Assembly (NCBI GenBank): GCA_014650475.1
Contig: BMVA01000002.1
Span: 620,001-684,000 of the forward strand
DNA: 64,000 nt
From: Streptomyces albogriseolus
GTDB lineage: Bacteria > Actinomycetota > Actinomycetes > Streptomycetales > Streptomycetaceae
Direction of reading: 5' to 3'
Shown: piece after piece, positions 38,462 to 47,290 of the stretch
Position numbering within the stretch: position 1 is the stretch's first letter
Layout of the letters: each line of letters begins with the position of its first letter
Notes under the pieces: model-generated
What the model was told of the DNA's origin: nothing
Databases searched by the model: none
Seen by the model: only the letters and a program-made list of their open reading frames with translations
Translations under genes and position numbers: made by a program

Positions 38462-39415
38462 TCAGAACCCGAGCCGCCGGAGCTGCTTGGGGTCCCGCTG
38501 CCAGTCCTTGGCGACCTTGACGTGGAGGTCCAGGAAGACGGGCGTTCCGAGGAGCGCCTCGATCTGCTTGCGGGACTTGATGCCGACGTCCTTCAGGCGC
38601 TTGCCCTTGGGGCCGATGACGATGCCCTTCTGGCTGGAGCGCTCGATGTAGAGGTTGGCGTGGATGTCGAGCAGCGGCTTGTCGGCGGGGCGGTCCTCGC
38701 GCGGCAGCATCTCCTCGACGACCACGGCGATGGAGTGCGGCAGCTCGTCGCGCACGCCCTCCAGGGCGGCCTCGCGGATCAGCTCGGCGACCATGACCTG
38801 CTCGGGCTCGTCGGTGAGGTCGCCCTCGGGGTAGAGGGCGGGGCCCTCCGGCATGAGCGGGATCAGCAGGTCGGCGAGCAGGTCGACCTGCTGGCCGGCG
38901 GTGGCCGACACCGGGACGATCTCCTGCCAGGCGATGCCCAGCTCCTTGCCGAGCTGGTCGACGGCGATCAGCTGCTCGGCGAGCGCCTTGCTGTCCACCA
39001 GGTCGGTCTTGGTGACGACGGCGATCTTGGGGGTCTTCTTGATCCCGGCCAGTTCCTTGGCGATGAAGCGGTCGCCGGGGCCGATCTTCTGGTCGGCGGG
39101 CAGGCAGAACCCGATCACGTCGACCTCGGCCCAGGTGGTCCGCACGACGTCGTTGAGCCGCTCCCCCAGCAGGGTGCGGGGCTTGTGCAGCCCCGGGGTG
39201 TCCACCAGCACGAGCTGCGCGTCCGGCCGGTGCACGATGCCGCGCACGGTGTGCCGGGTGGTCTGCGGCCGGTTCGAGGTGATCGCCACCTTCTGCCCGA
39301 CCAGAGCGTTCGTGAGGGTGGACTTGCCCGCGTTGGGCCGGCCCACGAAGCAGGCGAAACCGGCCCGGTGAACGGCGTCGGCCGGCTGCTCGGATGACTG
39401 GGTACGAACACTCAT
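38462..39415 (-). CDS. era: GTPase Era
   Basis: A 317-residue essential GTPase that assists 16S rRNA maturation and 30S assembly. G1 is GRPNAGKST, G2 lies in SNRPQTTRH, G3 is DTPG and G4 is TKTD. The C-terminal KH domain has GIVIGPKGKRLKDVG. I chose ATG 39415 behind a GGGCGG site. It is convergent with the GH1 gene (19-nt gap). It belongs to the phoH-ybeY-era neighbourhood seen in many bacteria, but here other genes intervene. Confidence 0.96.
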   Translation of the reverse strand: MSVRTQSSEQPADAVHRAGFACFVGRPNAGKSTLTNALVGQKVAITSNRPQTTRHTVRGIVHRPDAQLVLVDTPGLHKPRTLLGERLNDVVRTTWAEVDVIGFCLPADQKIGPGDRFIAKELAGIKKTPKIAVVTKTDLVDSKALAEQLIAVDQLGKELGIAWQEIVPVSATAGQQVDLLADLLIPLMPEGPALYPEGDLTDEPEQVMVAELIREAALEGVRDELPHSIAVVVEEMLPREDRPADKPLLDIHANLYIERSSQKGIVIGPKGKRLKDVGIKSRKQIEALLGTPVFLDLHVKVAKDWQRDPKQLRRLGF

Positions 39416-39474
39416 GCCGCCCATTCTCCCTGATCGCCGAGGCGGCTCCGACCAAGGCGTGCCCGTCCCTGCGC

Positions 39475-39503
39475 GGGCCGGTCACCCGTGCGGTGACCGG
39501 CCC
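39475..39503 (-). terminator. Hairpin terminator of the secreted-protein gene
   Basis: GGGCCGGTCACC and GGTGACCGGCCC are perfect 12-nt arms with a 5-nt loop. It lies 19 nt downstream of the stop at 39523 and separates that gene from era. Confidence 0.8.
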
Positions 39504-39522
39504 GGTCTGTTCGGCGGGTGGA

Positions 39523-40002
39523 TCAGTCGAACACGAACGGACCCGGTGCCTGCGGAGCCGTTGCCGTGCAGGTGATCGTGATGAAGCCGAAGGCCGTCAC
39601 CTTGAGGGTGCCGCCGAAGGCTTCCAGGGTGTCGCCGGGGGCGACCGTGCCGGAGAGGGGGCCCACCTCGAGGGCGTCGCCCGTGGACATCGCCGGGTTC
39701 TTCGTGCCCTTGAAGACGACGGTGCCGCCGCCCTCCTTCACCATCGTCAGCTGCGAGACCAGGGAGTCCTGGCCGATGGAGACCGGGGCGGTGACCGAGG
39801 AGGTCTTGAGCGTGATCGTCGCGGACGTGCCGCTCTGCGTGGCCGTGAGGGTGGCGTCACCGCCGCCGTAGCTGCCGCAGTCGGCGTTGACGGTCGCCGT
39901 TCCGGGCGCCACGGCCGCGGCGGTGGGGGCGAACGCCAGGCCGCAGACGGCCAGTGCGCCCGCGGCCAGGGACAGACCTGTTCCGAATCGCTTGCCTCTC
40001 AT
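39523..40002 (-). CDS. Small secreted protein, unknown function
   Basis: 159 residues with a Sec signal peptide (basic MRGKRF, hydrophobic core, cleavage near TAAAVAP). The mature part is Thr/Ser/Gly-rich and looks all-beta, with two cysteines (NADCGSYGG and ITITCTATAP) that could form a disulfide. No enzyme motif is visible. I chose ATG 40002, which has a GGGAG site; the longer frame would bury the signal peptide. It has its own terminator and interrupts the usual path from the deaminase-like gene to era. Confidence 0.78.
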   Translation of the reverse strand: MRGKRFGTGLSLAAGALAVCGLAFAPTAAAVAPGTATVNADCGSYGGGDATLTATQSGTSATITLKTSSVTAPVSIGQDSLVSQLTMVKEGGGTVVFKGTKNPAMSTGDALEVGPLSGTVAPGDTLEAFGGTLKVTAFGFITITCTATAPQAPGPFVFD

Positions 40003-40149
40003 TGGATTCCGGCTCCCTTTCGGTGTGGGGGGCAGATGGGGGTCCGGACCCGCTGCGTGTCCATTGATGCGCGGGAGGCGCCGCGCGACAAGGTGGAAAT
40101 CTGGCCTAATTACCGCCGGTAACACCGTGCGGCACGTGGGCTTGTGCGG

Positions 40150-40503
40150 TCAGCCCGCCGTGACCGTCTCACGGACCGTGCCGTCCGGCCCGGCCACCAG
40201 CACCGGCGTCTCCGCCCCGCCCAGGTCCCGTACGGCCGCGCGGTCCTCGTCGGAGGCCGACTCCGCTTCGGTCACCACCGCCGCCGCCTCCAGCGAGGTC
40301 GCACCGGACGCCACCGCCATCGCCACCGCCGTGCGCAGCGCGCTGAGCTTCAGCGAGTCCAGGGCGACGGTCCCGGCGACGTACGTACGGCCGGTCTCGT
40401 CGCGTACGGCCGCGCCCTCGGGCACGCCGTTGCGGGCCCGGACGGAGCGGGCCAGGGTGACGATCTTGCGGTCCTCGGGGTCGAGGGCGGTGGTGTCGGT
40501 CAT
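40150..40503 (-). CDS. Cytidine-deaminase-like protein lacking the zinc site
   Basis: 117 residues that align in layout with homotetrameric cytidine deaminases (GAAVRDETGRTYVAG corresponds to the usual GAAL-x-x-x-G-x-x-Y-x-G). Where the family has CAERTA this protein has LSALRTA, and where it has PCGACRQ it has EDRAAVR. There is no cysteine in the whole protein, so neither zinc binding nor the catalytic Glu remains. Deamination is therefore not expected; it may be a degenerate paralogue or a binding protein. It starts at ATG 40503. Confidence 0.78.
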   Translation of the reverse strand: MTDTTALDPEDRKIVTLARSVRARNGVPEGAAVRDETGRTYVAGTVALDSLKLSALRTAVAMAVASGATSLEAAAVVTEAESASDEDRAAVRDLGGAETPVLVAGPDGTVRETVTAG

Positions 40504-40558
40504 GATCCGAGCATAAGGAACGGCCCGGGGATCATTCCGCGACGGGGGCGGCCACCGC

Positions 40559-40762
40559 TCACGAATCCGCGCAGGGCGCGGACGACGGACCGTCGAGGGC
40601 ACGGAGGAAGGAGGCCCAGGCGGCCGGAGTGAGAGCGACGATGTCTCCTCCTCGACGTTTGGAGTCGCGGACGCGGACCTCGACGCCGGTGCAAGCGACC
40701 TCGACGCAGTCGTCGACAGCCTTGGACGCACGGCTCTTACGCCATGCCCATGACTCAATCAC
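40559..40762 (-). CDS. DUF397 small protein
   Basis: 67 residues with the DUF397 pattern W-R-K-S, C-V-E-V-A, V-R-D-S-K and T-P-x-A-W-x-x-F-L. DUF397 proteins are a large Streptomyces family encoded beside WhiJ-type XRE regulators, and in known cases they modulate that regulator. GTG 40762 is preceded by GGAGG six bases away; longer frames have no site. It lies downstream of the XRE gene on the same strand, so the two form a pair. Confidence 0.88.
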   Translation of the reverse strand: MIESWAWRKSRASKAVDDCVEVACTGVEVRVRDSKRRGGDIVALTPAAWASFLRALDGPSSAPCADS

Positions 40763-40913
40763 CCTCAACCTCCACCCCGGTTGTGGACTGCCGAGCCGGG
40801 GTGAGCCCCCGTACAGCCGCCGTGGGTCACACGGCGGGCCCCCATGCACACGGGCATGACAATTCACGCCAACTTGCCTGTAGGCACGGCAGGTCGGCGA
40901 CGGCTCCGACCGG

Positions 40914-41810
40914 TCAGTCGGAGTCCTGCTGCAGCAGCGCCTCCAGTTCGTCTCCCCCTTCCGCGATGCGCTCCGCGAGTCGTCGCAACACCACCTCGAC
41001 CCCGTCCTTCAGCGCAACATCCTCCAGCTCCCAGAACCGCTCCAGGTAGCGACGTGTCTCCTCTGCGGAGGTCGACGCGGTGGTCACGCCTCGCGAGTCC
41101 TCGACGAAGAGGGCGTCCTCCATTCCCTCCGCCTCGAACTCGAACAACGTGAACGGTCCCTCGATACCCGGGTGGGAGCCGATGCTGAACGGCAGAATCT
41201 GCAGCGAGACGTGCGGACGCTCGGACAGCTCGGCCAGGTGCTCCAGCTGCGCTCGCATGACACCCCGTCCCCCCGTCACGCGACGCAGCACGGACTCGTC
41301 CAGGACGAAGGAGAACTGGTGCCCCTCCTGTTCCAGCACTTCCTGACGGGCCAGGCGTGATTCGACGATGCGGTCGGCGCGGTCCTCGGTCATGTTCTTG
41401 CCGAACGCACTCATCACGGCCCGCATGTACTCCTCGGTCTGCAGCAGACCCGGAAGGACCAGCGACCCGAACTGGCGATGGACCGATGCCGCCGACTCCA
41501 GCGCGAGGCGCTGCATGAAGTCCTTGCTGTACAGGTCGCGGTACTCGGTGAACGGCATGCGCCGACTGCCGCGGGCCATGTCCAGCAGCTCGTCCAGCTT
41601 GCGCCGGTCCGTGATCCCGTAGGCGGCGGCGAGGGGGCGCAGGTCGTTGACCGAGATGCCGACCTCCCCCGCTTCGATCCGGATGAGCTTGGAGGGGCTC
41701 CACTCCATCCGGTCGGCGACCTCGCGTTGCGTCAGGCCGGCGGCCACCCTGGCCTTGCGGAGCTCGGTACGCAGCCGCAGGCGCAGCAATGCCGCACTCT
41801 TCACGGGCAT
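40914..41810 (-). CDS. XRE-family regulator with DUF5753 (WhiJ type)
   Basis: 298 residues. The N-terminal helix-turn-helix reads LRKARVAAGLTQREVADRMEWSPSKLIRIEAG, and the rest (about 100-285) is the DUF5753 ligand or partner domain (GLLQTEEYMRAVM, RQEVLEQEGHQFSFVLDESVL). Paralogues of this family control development and antibiotic production together with DUF397 partners. I chose ATG 41810 with a run of six G upstream. Direct repeats overlap its promoter region, so it may be autoregulated. Confidence 0.9.
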   Translation of the reverse strand: MPVKSAALLRLRLRTELRKARVAAGLTQREVADRMEWSPSKLIRIEAGEVGISVNDLRPLAAAYGITDRRKLDELLDMARGSRRMPFTEYRDLYSKDFMQRLALESAASVHRQFGSLVLPGLLQTEEYMRAVMSAFGKNMTEDRADRIVESRLARQEVLEQEGHQFSFVLDESVLRRVTGGRGVMRAQLEHLAELSERPHVSLQILPFSIGSHPGIEGPFTLFEFEAEGMEDALFVEDSRGVTTASTSAEETRRYLERFWELEDVALKDGVEVVLRRLAERIAEGGDELEALLQQDSD

Positions 41811-41846
41811 GATTGCAGCACCCCCCATCGAATCCGGCATGGTGCA

Positions 41847-41866
41847 ACATAGCAGATACGCATATG
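41847..41866. repeat. Direct repeat, upstream of the XRE gene, copy 1
   Basis: ACATAGCAGATACGCATATG. The second copy at 41994-42013 reads ACATAGCAGATTGGCATGCG, sharing ACATAGCAGAT and GCAT. This could be a binding site for the XRE regulator. Confidence 0.55.
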
Positions 41867-41993
41867 GCTCATCGAGACCTTTCGAGAGGGACGCAGCGGG
41901 CCAAGATCTGTGAGTAGCCCCAGGTAGAGACCTATCACAGCGCGCGCACCTGCGCATATGTGATGCTTGCTCACAGTCAGTCGCCAACTTGCG

Positions 41994-42013
41994 ACATAGC
42001 AGATTGGCATGCG
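41994..42013. repeat. Direct repeat, upstream of the XRE gene, copy 2
   Basis: Second copy of the ACATAGCAGAT-x3-GCAT motif, 147 nt from the first and on the same strand, so the pair could bracket both divergent promoters. Confidence 0.55.
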
Positions 42014-42061
42014 CCGCATCGCCGACTGCCAACAAGCTCTATCCCGAACCGCATCAGTCAG

Positions 42062-42081
42062 GTTACGCTCTCCAGCGTAAC
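42062..42081. promoter_or_regulatory. Perfect inverted repeat GTTACGCT-N4-AGCGTAAC
   Basis: Eight-nt arms around CTCC, 160 nt before the 49-residue gene. Its size and position suit an operator. Confidence 0.5.
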
Positions 42082-42243
42082 TCTCCATACACGGTCCACT
42101 ACAGCAGAGGGGGCGAGCAGCCATCAGAAGCGTCGCCGAGCACAGTGAGCGCAGGTCAAGGCCGTCGGTCCCACTTCCCACACCGCCCGTTCGTGGCTCG
42201 CCGGGACTCGGCGGCGGACGGCGGGGAGAGGAGCGGATCATCG

Positions 42244-42393
42244 ATGTCGGACCGACAGGAACAGGAAGGAGAGCGCCGCCCCGAGCCGACCAAGCGCACA
42301 TGGGGAGAGCGGGTGGACCTGGCCCTCCCGCTGATCAACCTCCTCATCGCGATCCACAAGATCGTCGACGAGTGGGTCATGCCCCTCGTGTGA
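42244..42393 (+). CDS. 49-residue protein with one hydrophobic helix
   Basis: A very small protein: a charged N-terminal half (MSDRQEQEGERRPEPTKR) followed by a hydrophobic or amphipathic helix (WGERVDLALPLINLLIAIHK) and IVDEWVMPLV. GGGGAGAGGAG lies about 12 nt before the ATG, and a hairpin follows the stop, which supports a real gene. It is transcribed divergently from the XRE/DUF397 pair. A membrane-associated role is plausible. I do not recognise the family. Confidence 0.6.
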   Translation: MSDRQEQEGERRPEPTKRTWGERVDLALPLINLLIAIHKIVDEWVMPLV

Positions 42394-42402
42394 CAGCAGT
42401 CA

Positions 42403-42425
42403 GCCCCGACCTGAGAGGCCGGGGC
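42403..42425 (+). terminator. Hairpin after the 49-residue gene
   Basis: GCCCCGACCT pairs with AGGCCGGGGC (one mismatch) around GAG, starting 10 nt after the stop codon and followed by CGAAAA. Confidence 0.65.
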
Positions 42426-42526
42426 CGAAAACGGCGGACGCCCTGAGAAAAGGACGCTTTCCGCTCCGATTGTCCCTGGCAGGCGTTCCGGAGCGGCGGC
42501 GTCCCAGCGCACCGTGAGTACATTCT

Positions 42527-42556
42527 GCCCCCTCGCCATGACATTGGCGAGGGGAC
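42527..42556. terminator. Hairpin before the YjbR gene end
   Basis: CCCCTCGCC and GGCGAGGGG are perfect 9-nt arms with an 8-nt loop. It lies 44 nt past the stop of the YjbR-like gene on the minus strand and can serve as terminator of the phoH operon. Confidence 0.65.
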
Positions 42557-42599
42557 AGTCACGACCGGTCGGCGTGCGCCGGGAGCGCGCGAGCACGCC

Positions 42600-42959
42600 T
42601 CACGGACGGTCGAGCCGCAGCCGGTCCGCTCGCGGAAGGCCGGCGACGACCAGGTCGTAGGAGTCCTCCACCAGCTCCCTGACCAGGCGGTCCGGGAGGG
42701 CGCCGTCCACCGTCACCGTGTTCCAGTGGCGTTTGTTCATGTGCCAGCCGGGGACGATCAGGTCCGGGTGCTCGGCGCGGAGGCGGAGTGCGTCCTGCGG
42801 GTCGCACTTGAGGTTGACCTTGAGCGGGCGCGCGTCCAGGTCCGTCAGGGCGAACATCTTCCCCAGCACCTTGAAGACCGAGGTCTCCGCGTTGAAGGGG
42901 AACTCCTCCACCGCCGCGTTGAAGGACAGGCAGAGGGCGCGAAGCCGCTCAGGGGTCAC
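42600..42959 (-). CDS. MmcQ/YjbR-family protein
   Basis: 119 residues of the YjbR (DUF419) fold, a CyaY-like DNA-binding-type domain with no settled function. Recognisable segments are FPFNAETSVFKVLGKMFAL, VNLKCDPQDALRLRAEHP and MNKRHWNTVTVDG. The GTG start overlaps the stop of the CBS-domain gene (GTGA), so it is the last gene of the phoH-ybeY operon. Confidence 0.85.
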   Translation of the reverse strand: MTPERLRALCLSFNAAVEEFPFNAETSVFKVLGKMFALTDLDARPLKVNLKCDPQDALRLRAEHPDLIVPGWHMNKRHWNTVTVDGALPDRLVRELVEDSYDLVVAGLPRADRLRLDRP

Positions 42960-44266
42960 TCCTCCGCCGCCTCCTCGCCGGACGGCGGCTCCGCCGGGCC
43001 CGCCGGCTCCACCAGCACCGTCACGATCTTGTTCCGGCGGCCTGCCGCGGCCTCCGCCGTCAGCCGGAGCTCGCGTCCGTCCGGCAGTTCCACCAGGGCA
43101 GAGGCGCCCGCGATCGGTACCCGGCCCAGCTGCTTCGCGAGCAGCCCGCCGACGGTCTCCACGTCCTCGTCGTCGAACTCCTCCAGCCCGTACAGCTCGC
43201 CGAGGTCGGTGATGTCCAGGCGCGCGGTGACCCGGTGGCGGCCCTCGCCGAGGTCCTCCACCGGGGGGAGCTCGCGGTCGTACTCGTCGGTGATCTCGCC
43301 GACGATCTCCTCGAGGATGTCCTCGATGGTGACGATGCCCGCGGTGCCGCCGTACTCGTCGACCGCGACGGCGACGTGGTTGCGCTCCTTCTGCATCTCG
43401 CGCAGCAGGTCGCCGGCGTTCTTGGTGTCGGGCACGAAGAACACGGGCCGCATCGCCGTGGACACCAGGTCGCTCTCCGCGTCCCGGCTGATGTGCGTCT
43501 TGCGGGCCAGGTCCTTCAGATAGACGATCCCGACGATGTCGTCCTCGCTCTCGCCGGTCACCGGGATACGGGAGAACCCGGACCGCAGGGCGAGGGTCAG
43601 GGCCTGCCGGATGGTCTTGTACCGCTCGATGACCACCAGGTCGGTGCGCGGCACCATGACCTCCCGCACCAGCGTGTCGCCCAGCTCGAAGACCGAGTGC
43701 ACCATGCGGCGCTCCTCGTCCTCGATCAGCGACTCGGCCTCCGCGAGGTCCACCAGCGCGCGCAGCTCCGCCTCGGAGGCGAACGGGCCGTGCCGGAAGC
43801 CCTTGCCGGGCGTGAGGGCGTTGCCGATGAGGATCAGCAGCGAGGGGATCGGGCCCATGATCCGCGCCAGCGGCACCAGGACGTACGCGGCGATCGTGGC
43901 CGTGTTCAGCGGGTGCTGCCGGCCGATGGTGCGCGGGGAGACGCCGACGGCGACGTACGACACCAGGACCATGATGGCGATGGCGATCAGCAGCGCCTCG
44001 GCCGTCCCGTCGAACTCGCGCAGGCTGCCGTAGGTGATCAGCGAGGCGGCGGACATCTCGCAGATGATGCGGACCAGCAGCGCCACGTTGAGGTAGCGGG
44101 TGGGGTCGGCGGCGATCCGGGCGAGCTTGGCGCTGCCCCGGCGGCCCGACCGTACGGCCTCCTCGGCGCGGAAGCTGGAGACGCGCGCGATGCCGGCCTC
44201 GGCGCAGGCGGCGAGCCAGGCGACGACGACGAGCGCGAGCGCCCCCAGGACGAGGGCGGCGCTCAT
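42956..44266 (-). CDS. Hemolysin/CorC-like CNNM-domain membrane protein
   Basis: 436 residues: an N-terminal DUF21/CNNM domain with about four helices (about 1-135), two CBS domains (about 200-320, [10 protein letters not shown] and the [20 protein letters not shown] segment) and a C-terminal CorC/HlyC domain. The family is linked to magnesium or cobalt efflux. Its ATG overlaps the ybeY stop (ATGA). Confidence 0.92.
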   Translation of the reverse strand: MSAALVLGALALVVVAWLAACAEAGIARVSSFRAEEAVRSGRRGSAKLARIAADPTRYLNVALLVRIICEMSAASLITYGSLREFDGTAEALLIAIAIMVLVSYVAVGVSPRTIGRQHPLNTATIAAYVLVPLARIMGPIPSLLILIGNALTPGKGFRHGPFASEAELRALVDLAEAESLIEDEERRMVHSVFELGDTLVREVMVPRTDLVVIERYKTIRQALTLALRSGFSRIPVTGESEDDIVGIVYLKDLARKTHISRDAESDLVSTAMRPVFFVPDTKNAGDLLREMQKERNHVAVAVDEYGGTAGIVTIEDILEEIVGEITDEYDRELPPVEDLGEGRHRVTARLDITDLGELYGLEEFDDEDVETVGGLLAKQLGRVPIAGASALVELPDGRELRLTAEAAAGRRNKIVTVLVEPAGPAEPPSGEEAAEE

Positions 44267-44760
44267 GACACGGTGGGGGCCGGGGACGGGCCGGTGAGGC
44301 CCTTCTCCGCGCGCCAGCCGTCCACGATGGCCGCCTGGAGGCCGAACATCTCGGCCTTCTCGTCCGGCTCCTCGTGGTCGTAGCCGAGCAGGTGCAGCAC
44401 ACCGTGGACGGTGAGCAGCTGGAGCTCCTCGTCCATGGTGTGCCGCGTCGGTGCTTCCTCGCCCTGCTTGGCGGCGACCTCGGGGCAGAGCACGATGTCG
44501 CCGAGCAGCCCCTGCGGGGGCTCGTCGTCGTCCTTGGACGGCGGCCGCAGTTCGTCCATGGGGAAGGACATGACGTCCGTGGACCCGGGCAGGTCCATCC
44601 ACTGGATGTGCAGCTGCTCCATGGCGCCCGCGTCCACCACGATCACCGAGAGCTCGGAGAGCGGGTGGATGCGCATCCGGGCCAGTGCGTAGCGGGCGAT
44701 GTCGAGGATCGCCTGCTCGTCGACCTCGGTGCCGGACTCATTGTTGACGTCGATCGACAT
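44263..44760 (-). CDS. ybeY: rRNA maturation endoribonuclease YbeY
   Basis: A 165-residue single-strand endoribonuclease acting in 16S rRNA 3'-end maturation and ribosome quality control. The zinc-binding motif [11 protein letters not shown] (H-x3-H-x5-H) is intact, and [11 protein letters not shown] and [10 protein letters not shown] are family signatures. It starts 12 nt after the phoH stop and overlaps the next gene, so it is part of one operon. Confidence 0.96.
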   Translation of the reverse strand: MSIDVNNESGTEVDEQAILDIARYALARMRIHPLSELSVIVVDAGAMEQLHIQWMDLPGSTDVMSFPMDELRPPSKDDDEPPQGLLGDIVLCPEVAAKQGEEAPTRHTMDEELQLLTVHGVLHLLGYDHEEPDEKAEMFGLQAAIVDGWRAEKGLTGPSPAPTVS

Positions 44761-44772
44761 CTGGTGCTCGGT

Positions 44773-45843
44773 CTACTTCCCCTTGTGCCCGGACCGGCCG
44801 CGGCCGCCCTTGTGGGTGCCGTTCTCGGTGCCGTGCTGGCTGTCGTACTTCTCGTACGCGTCGACGATACGGCCCACCAGCTTGTGCCGGACGACGTCGT
44901 GGGAGGACAGCCGGGAGAAGTGGACGTCGTCCAGGCCCTCCAGGATGTCCTGGACCTGGCGCAGGCCGGACTTGGTGCCGTCGGGCAGGTCCACCTGCGT
45001 CACGTCACCCGTGATCACGATCTTCGAGTCGAAGCCGAGGCGGGTGAGGAACATCTTCATCTGCTCGGGGCTCGTGTTCTGGGCCTCGTCCAGGATGATG
45101 AAGGCGTCGTTGAGCGTGCGGCCGCGCATGTACGCCAGCGGCGCGACCTCGATGGTGCCCGCGGCCATCAGCCGGGGGATCGAGTCGGGGTCGAGCATGT
45201 CGTGCAGCGCGTCGTACAACGGGCGCAGGTACGGGTCGATCTTCTCGTAGAGCGTGCCCGGCAGGAAGCCCAGCCGCTCGCCCGCCTCGACCGCGGGCCG
45301 GGTCAGGATGATGCGGTTGACCTGCTTGGACTGCAGGGCCTGCACCGCCTTGGCCATGGCCAGGTAGGTCTTGCCGGTACCGGCCGGGCCGATGCCGAAG
45401 ACGATGGTGTGCTTGTCGATGGCGTCCACGTAGCGCTTCTGGTTGAGCGTCTTGGGACGGATCGTGCGGCCGCGGGAGGACAGGATGTTCTGGGTGAGCA
45501 CCTCGGCCGGGGTCTCCTGGCCGTCGCTCTCCCCGCTGTCGCTCGCCTTGAGCATGGCGATCGAGCGTTCCACTGCGTCCTCCGTCATCGGCTGCCCGGT
45601 GCGGAGCACCAGCATCATCTCGTCGAACACGCGCGAAATCAGGGCCACGTCCGTGGCGGCGCCGACCGCGCTGATCTCATTGCCCCGGACGTGGATGTCG
45701 GCCCCCGGGAAGGCCTTCTCGATCACACGCAGGAGGGAGTCACCGGAACCCAGCACGGTCACCATGGGGTGCTGGGCGGGGACGGTGAACTGCACTCTCG
45801 CCTGCCCCTGCGCGGGGGTGTGAGCTGTGGGTGTCTGAGTCAT
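44773..45843 (-). CDS. phoH: PhoH-family ATPase
   Basis: 356 residues. The ATPase core has Walker [10 protein letters not shown] and Walker [10 protein letters not shown], with the conserved [17 protein letters not shown] between them. The C-terminus is basic ([12 protein letters not shown]). PhoH proteins are RNA-associated ATPases that usually co-occur with YbeY. I chose ATG 45843 (MTQTPTAH); an in-frame GTG 36 nt upstream is possible. First gene of the phoH-ybeY-CBS-YjbR operon. Confidence 0.94.
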   Translation of the reverse strand: MTQTPTAHTPAQGQARVQFTVPAQHPMVTVLGSGDSLLRVIEKAFPGADIHVRGNEISAVGAATDVALISRVFDEMMLVLRTGQPMTEDAVERSIAMLKASDSGESDGQETPAEVLTQNILSSRGRTIRPKTLNQKRYVDAIDKHTIVFGIGPAGTGKTYLAMAKAVQALQSKQVNRIILTRPAVEAGERLGFLPGTLYEKIDPYLRPLYDALHDMLDPDSIPRLMAAGTIEVAPLAYMRGRTLNDAFIILDEAQNTSPEQMKMFLTRLGFDSKIVITGDVTQVDLPDGTKSGLRQVQDILEGLDDVHFSRLSSHDVVRHKLVGRIVDAYEKYDSQHGTENGTHKGGRGRSGHKGK

Positions 45844-45957
45844 GGGCCGGCTCTGAGGCCTGCGGTTCCTCCTCGTCACGGCCGCGCAGCTGAGAGCGGC
45901 CTCGCGACTCCCAGGGTACGACGGCGGGGTGACAAGCCCGTAGGCCTTTTATCCGAC

Positions 45958-45973
45958 CGGGGCGGCCGCCCCG
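45958..45973 (-). terminator. Short palindrome downstream of the PfkB gene
   Basis: CGGGGCGGCCGCCCCG is a perfect 16-nt palindrome 52 nt past the PfkB stop. With a 4-nt loop it would give a 6-bp stem, so it is a weak terminator candidate. Confidence 0.35.
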
Positions 45974-46025
45974 TTCGCTTCCCGTCCCCTCGTGCGCCGT
46001 CGCACGCCTCCCCGCCCGCGCCGGC

Positions 46026-47171
46026 TCACGCCGAGTTGCGGAACCCGATCGTCGGGACGGCCCGCCGCAGCGGCCAGGGCCGTACCGCCTCCTCCGGGAC
46101 CAGCCCGGCCAGGAAGCCGTACCGGCGCAGCGCGGTGGGCTCCTGGCCCTCGACCGACTGCACCCGCCGCCACCAGGCGGCGATCTCCGCCCAGCCCGGC
46201 GCGGACAGCGAGCCGCCGAACTCCTGCACGGACAGCGCCGCCGTGAGGCCCGCGAAGGCGAGCCGGTCGGCCAGCGGCCAGCCCGCGAGGGAGCCGGTGA
46301 CGAAGCCGGCGACGAACACGTCCCCCGCTCCGGTCGGGTCCAGCGCCTCCACCTCGATCGCCGGGACCGACGCGGTCTCCCCCGTCCGCCGGTCCACCGC
46401 GTACGCGCCCTCCGCGCCGAGCGTGACCACCACGACCGGAACGTGCTCGGCGAGCGCGTGGGCGGCGGCGCGCGGGGTGTCCGTGCCGGTGTAGCGCATG
46501 GCCTCCGCCGCGTTCGGCAGGAACGCCTCGCAGTGCCGCAGGTCGTGCAGGGCCGCCAGGTCCCACGCCCCGGTGTCGTCCCAGCCGACGTCGCCGAAGA
46601 TCCGGGTGCCCTTGCGGGCGGCCTGGGCGATCCAGGGGGCGCTGCGGCCGGGGGTGAGGGAGGCGACGGCGGCGCGGGCGCGGGGCGGACAGTCGGGCGC
46701 GGGCTCCTCGGGGGGCGGCTCGTGGCCGTGGGAGACCATCGTGCGCTCGCCCTCGTAGGCCATGGAGACAGTGACCGGGGAGTGCCAGCCGGGGACCGTG
46801 CGGGACAGGGAGAGGTCGATGCCCTCGCCCTGCTCCAGCGCGTCCCAGCAGTACTCGCCGTAGTGGTCGTCGCCGAAGGCCGCCGCGAGGGAGGTGCGCA
46901 GGCCGAGCCGGGCCAGGGCGGTGGCCATGTTGGCCACGCCGCCCGGGCTCGACCCCATGCCGCGCGCCCAGGTCTCGGTGCCGCGCACGGGGGCGCAGTC
47001 GAGCCCGGTGAAGACGATGTCGAGGAAGACGGTGCCGGTCAGGTAGACGTCCCAGGCCGGGTCGTCCGGGCCGCGCAGGGCGGCCAGCGGGTCGATCTGG
47101 GCCGGGCAGGGCGGTCCCGCGACGGGTTCCTTCCCGGCTCTCGTGCCGTTCCTCTTCCCGGTGGACGCCAT
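46026..47171 (-). CDS. PfkB-family carbohydrate kinase
   Basis: 381 residues of the ribokinase fold. The substrate-side motif GGVANMATALARLGL and the anion-hole and catalytic motif DPTGAGDVFVAGF are clear. The substrate sugar cannot be told from sequence. The ATG at 47171 has GGGAG upstream. It lies about 120 nt downstream of the glucarate-dehydratase-like gene on the same strand, so a joint sugar-acid pathway is possible but unproven. Confidence 0.88.
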   Translation of the reverse strand: MASTGKRNGTRAGKEPVAGPPCPAQIDPLAALRGPDDPAWDVYLTGTVFLDIVFTGLDCAPVRGTETWARGMGSSPGGVANMATALARLGLRTSLAAAFGDDHYGEYCWDALEQGEGIDLSLSRTVPGWHSPVTVSMAYEGERTMVSHGHEPPPEEPAPDCPPRARAAVASLTPGRSAPWIAQAARKGTRIFGDVGWDDTGAWDLAALHDLRHCEAFLPNAAEAMRYTGTDTPRAAAHALAEHVPVVVVTLGAEGAYAVDRRTGETASVPAIEVEALDPTGAGDVFVAGFVTGSLAGWPLADRLAFAGLTAALSVQEFGGSLSAPGWAEIAAWWRRVQSVEGQEPTALRRYGFLAGLVPEEAVRPWPLRRAVPTIGFRNSA

Positions 47172-47290
47172 GACGGTGCTCCCTGACGCGGTGCGGTTTC
47201 AGCCAGTGTGCACCACACCGGTGACAGGGGGACGGGCGTCACGCCGGGCGGTCTCCGGGGGCGGTCACGGGCGGGGCGCGGACGGGGCGC

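Larger units (their letters stand above)
41811..42243. other. Control region of the XRE block, lower GC
   Basis: This gap of about 430 nt separates the XRE gene (minus) from a small plus-strand gene. It is clearly less GC-rich than the rest of the window between about 41840 and 42110. It holds a 20-nt direct repeat (41847 and 41994), a GCGCATATG motif near 41952, and a perfect inverted repeat at 42062-42081. I found no credible gene inside. Confidence 0.6.
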
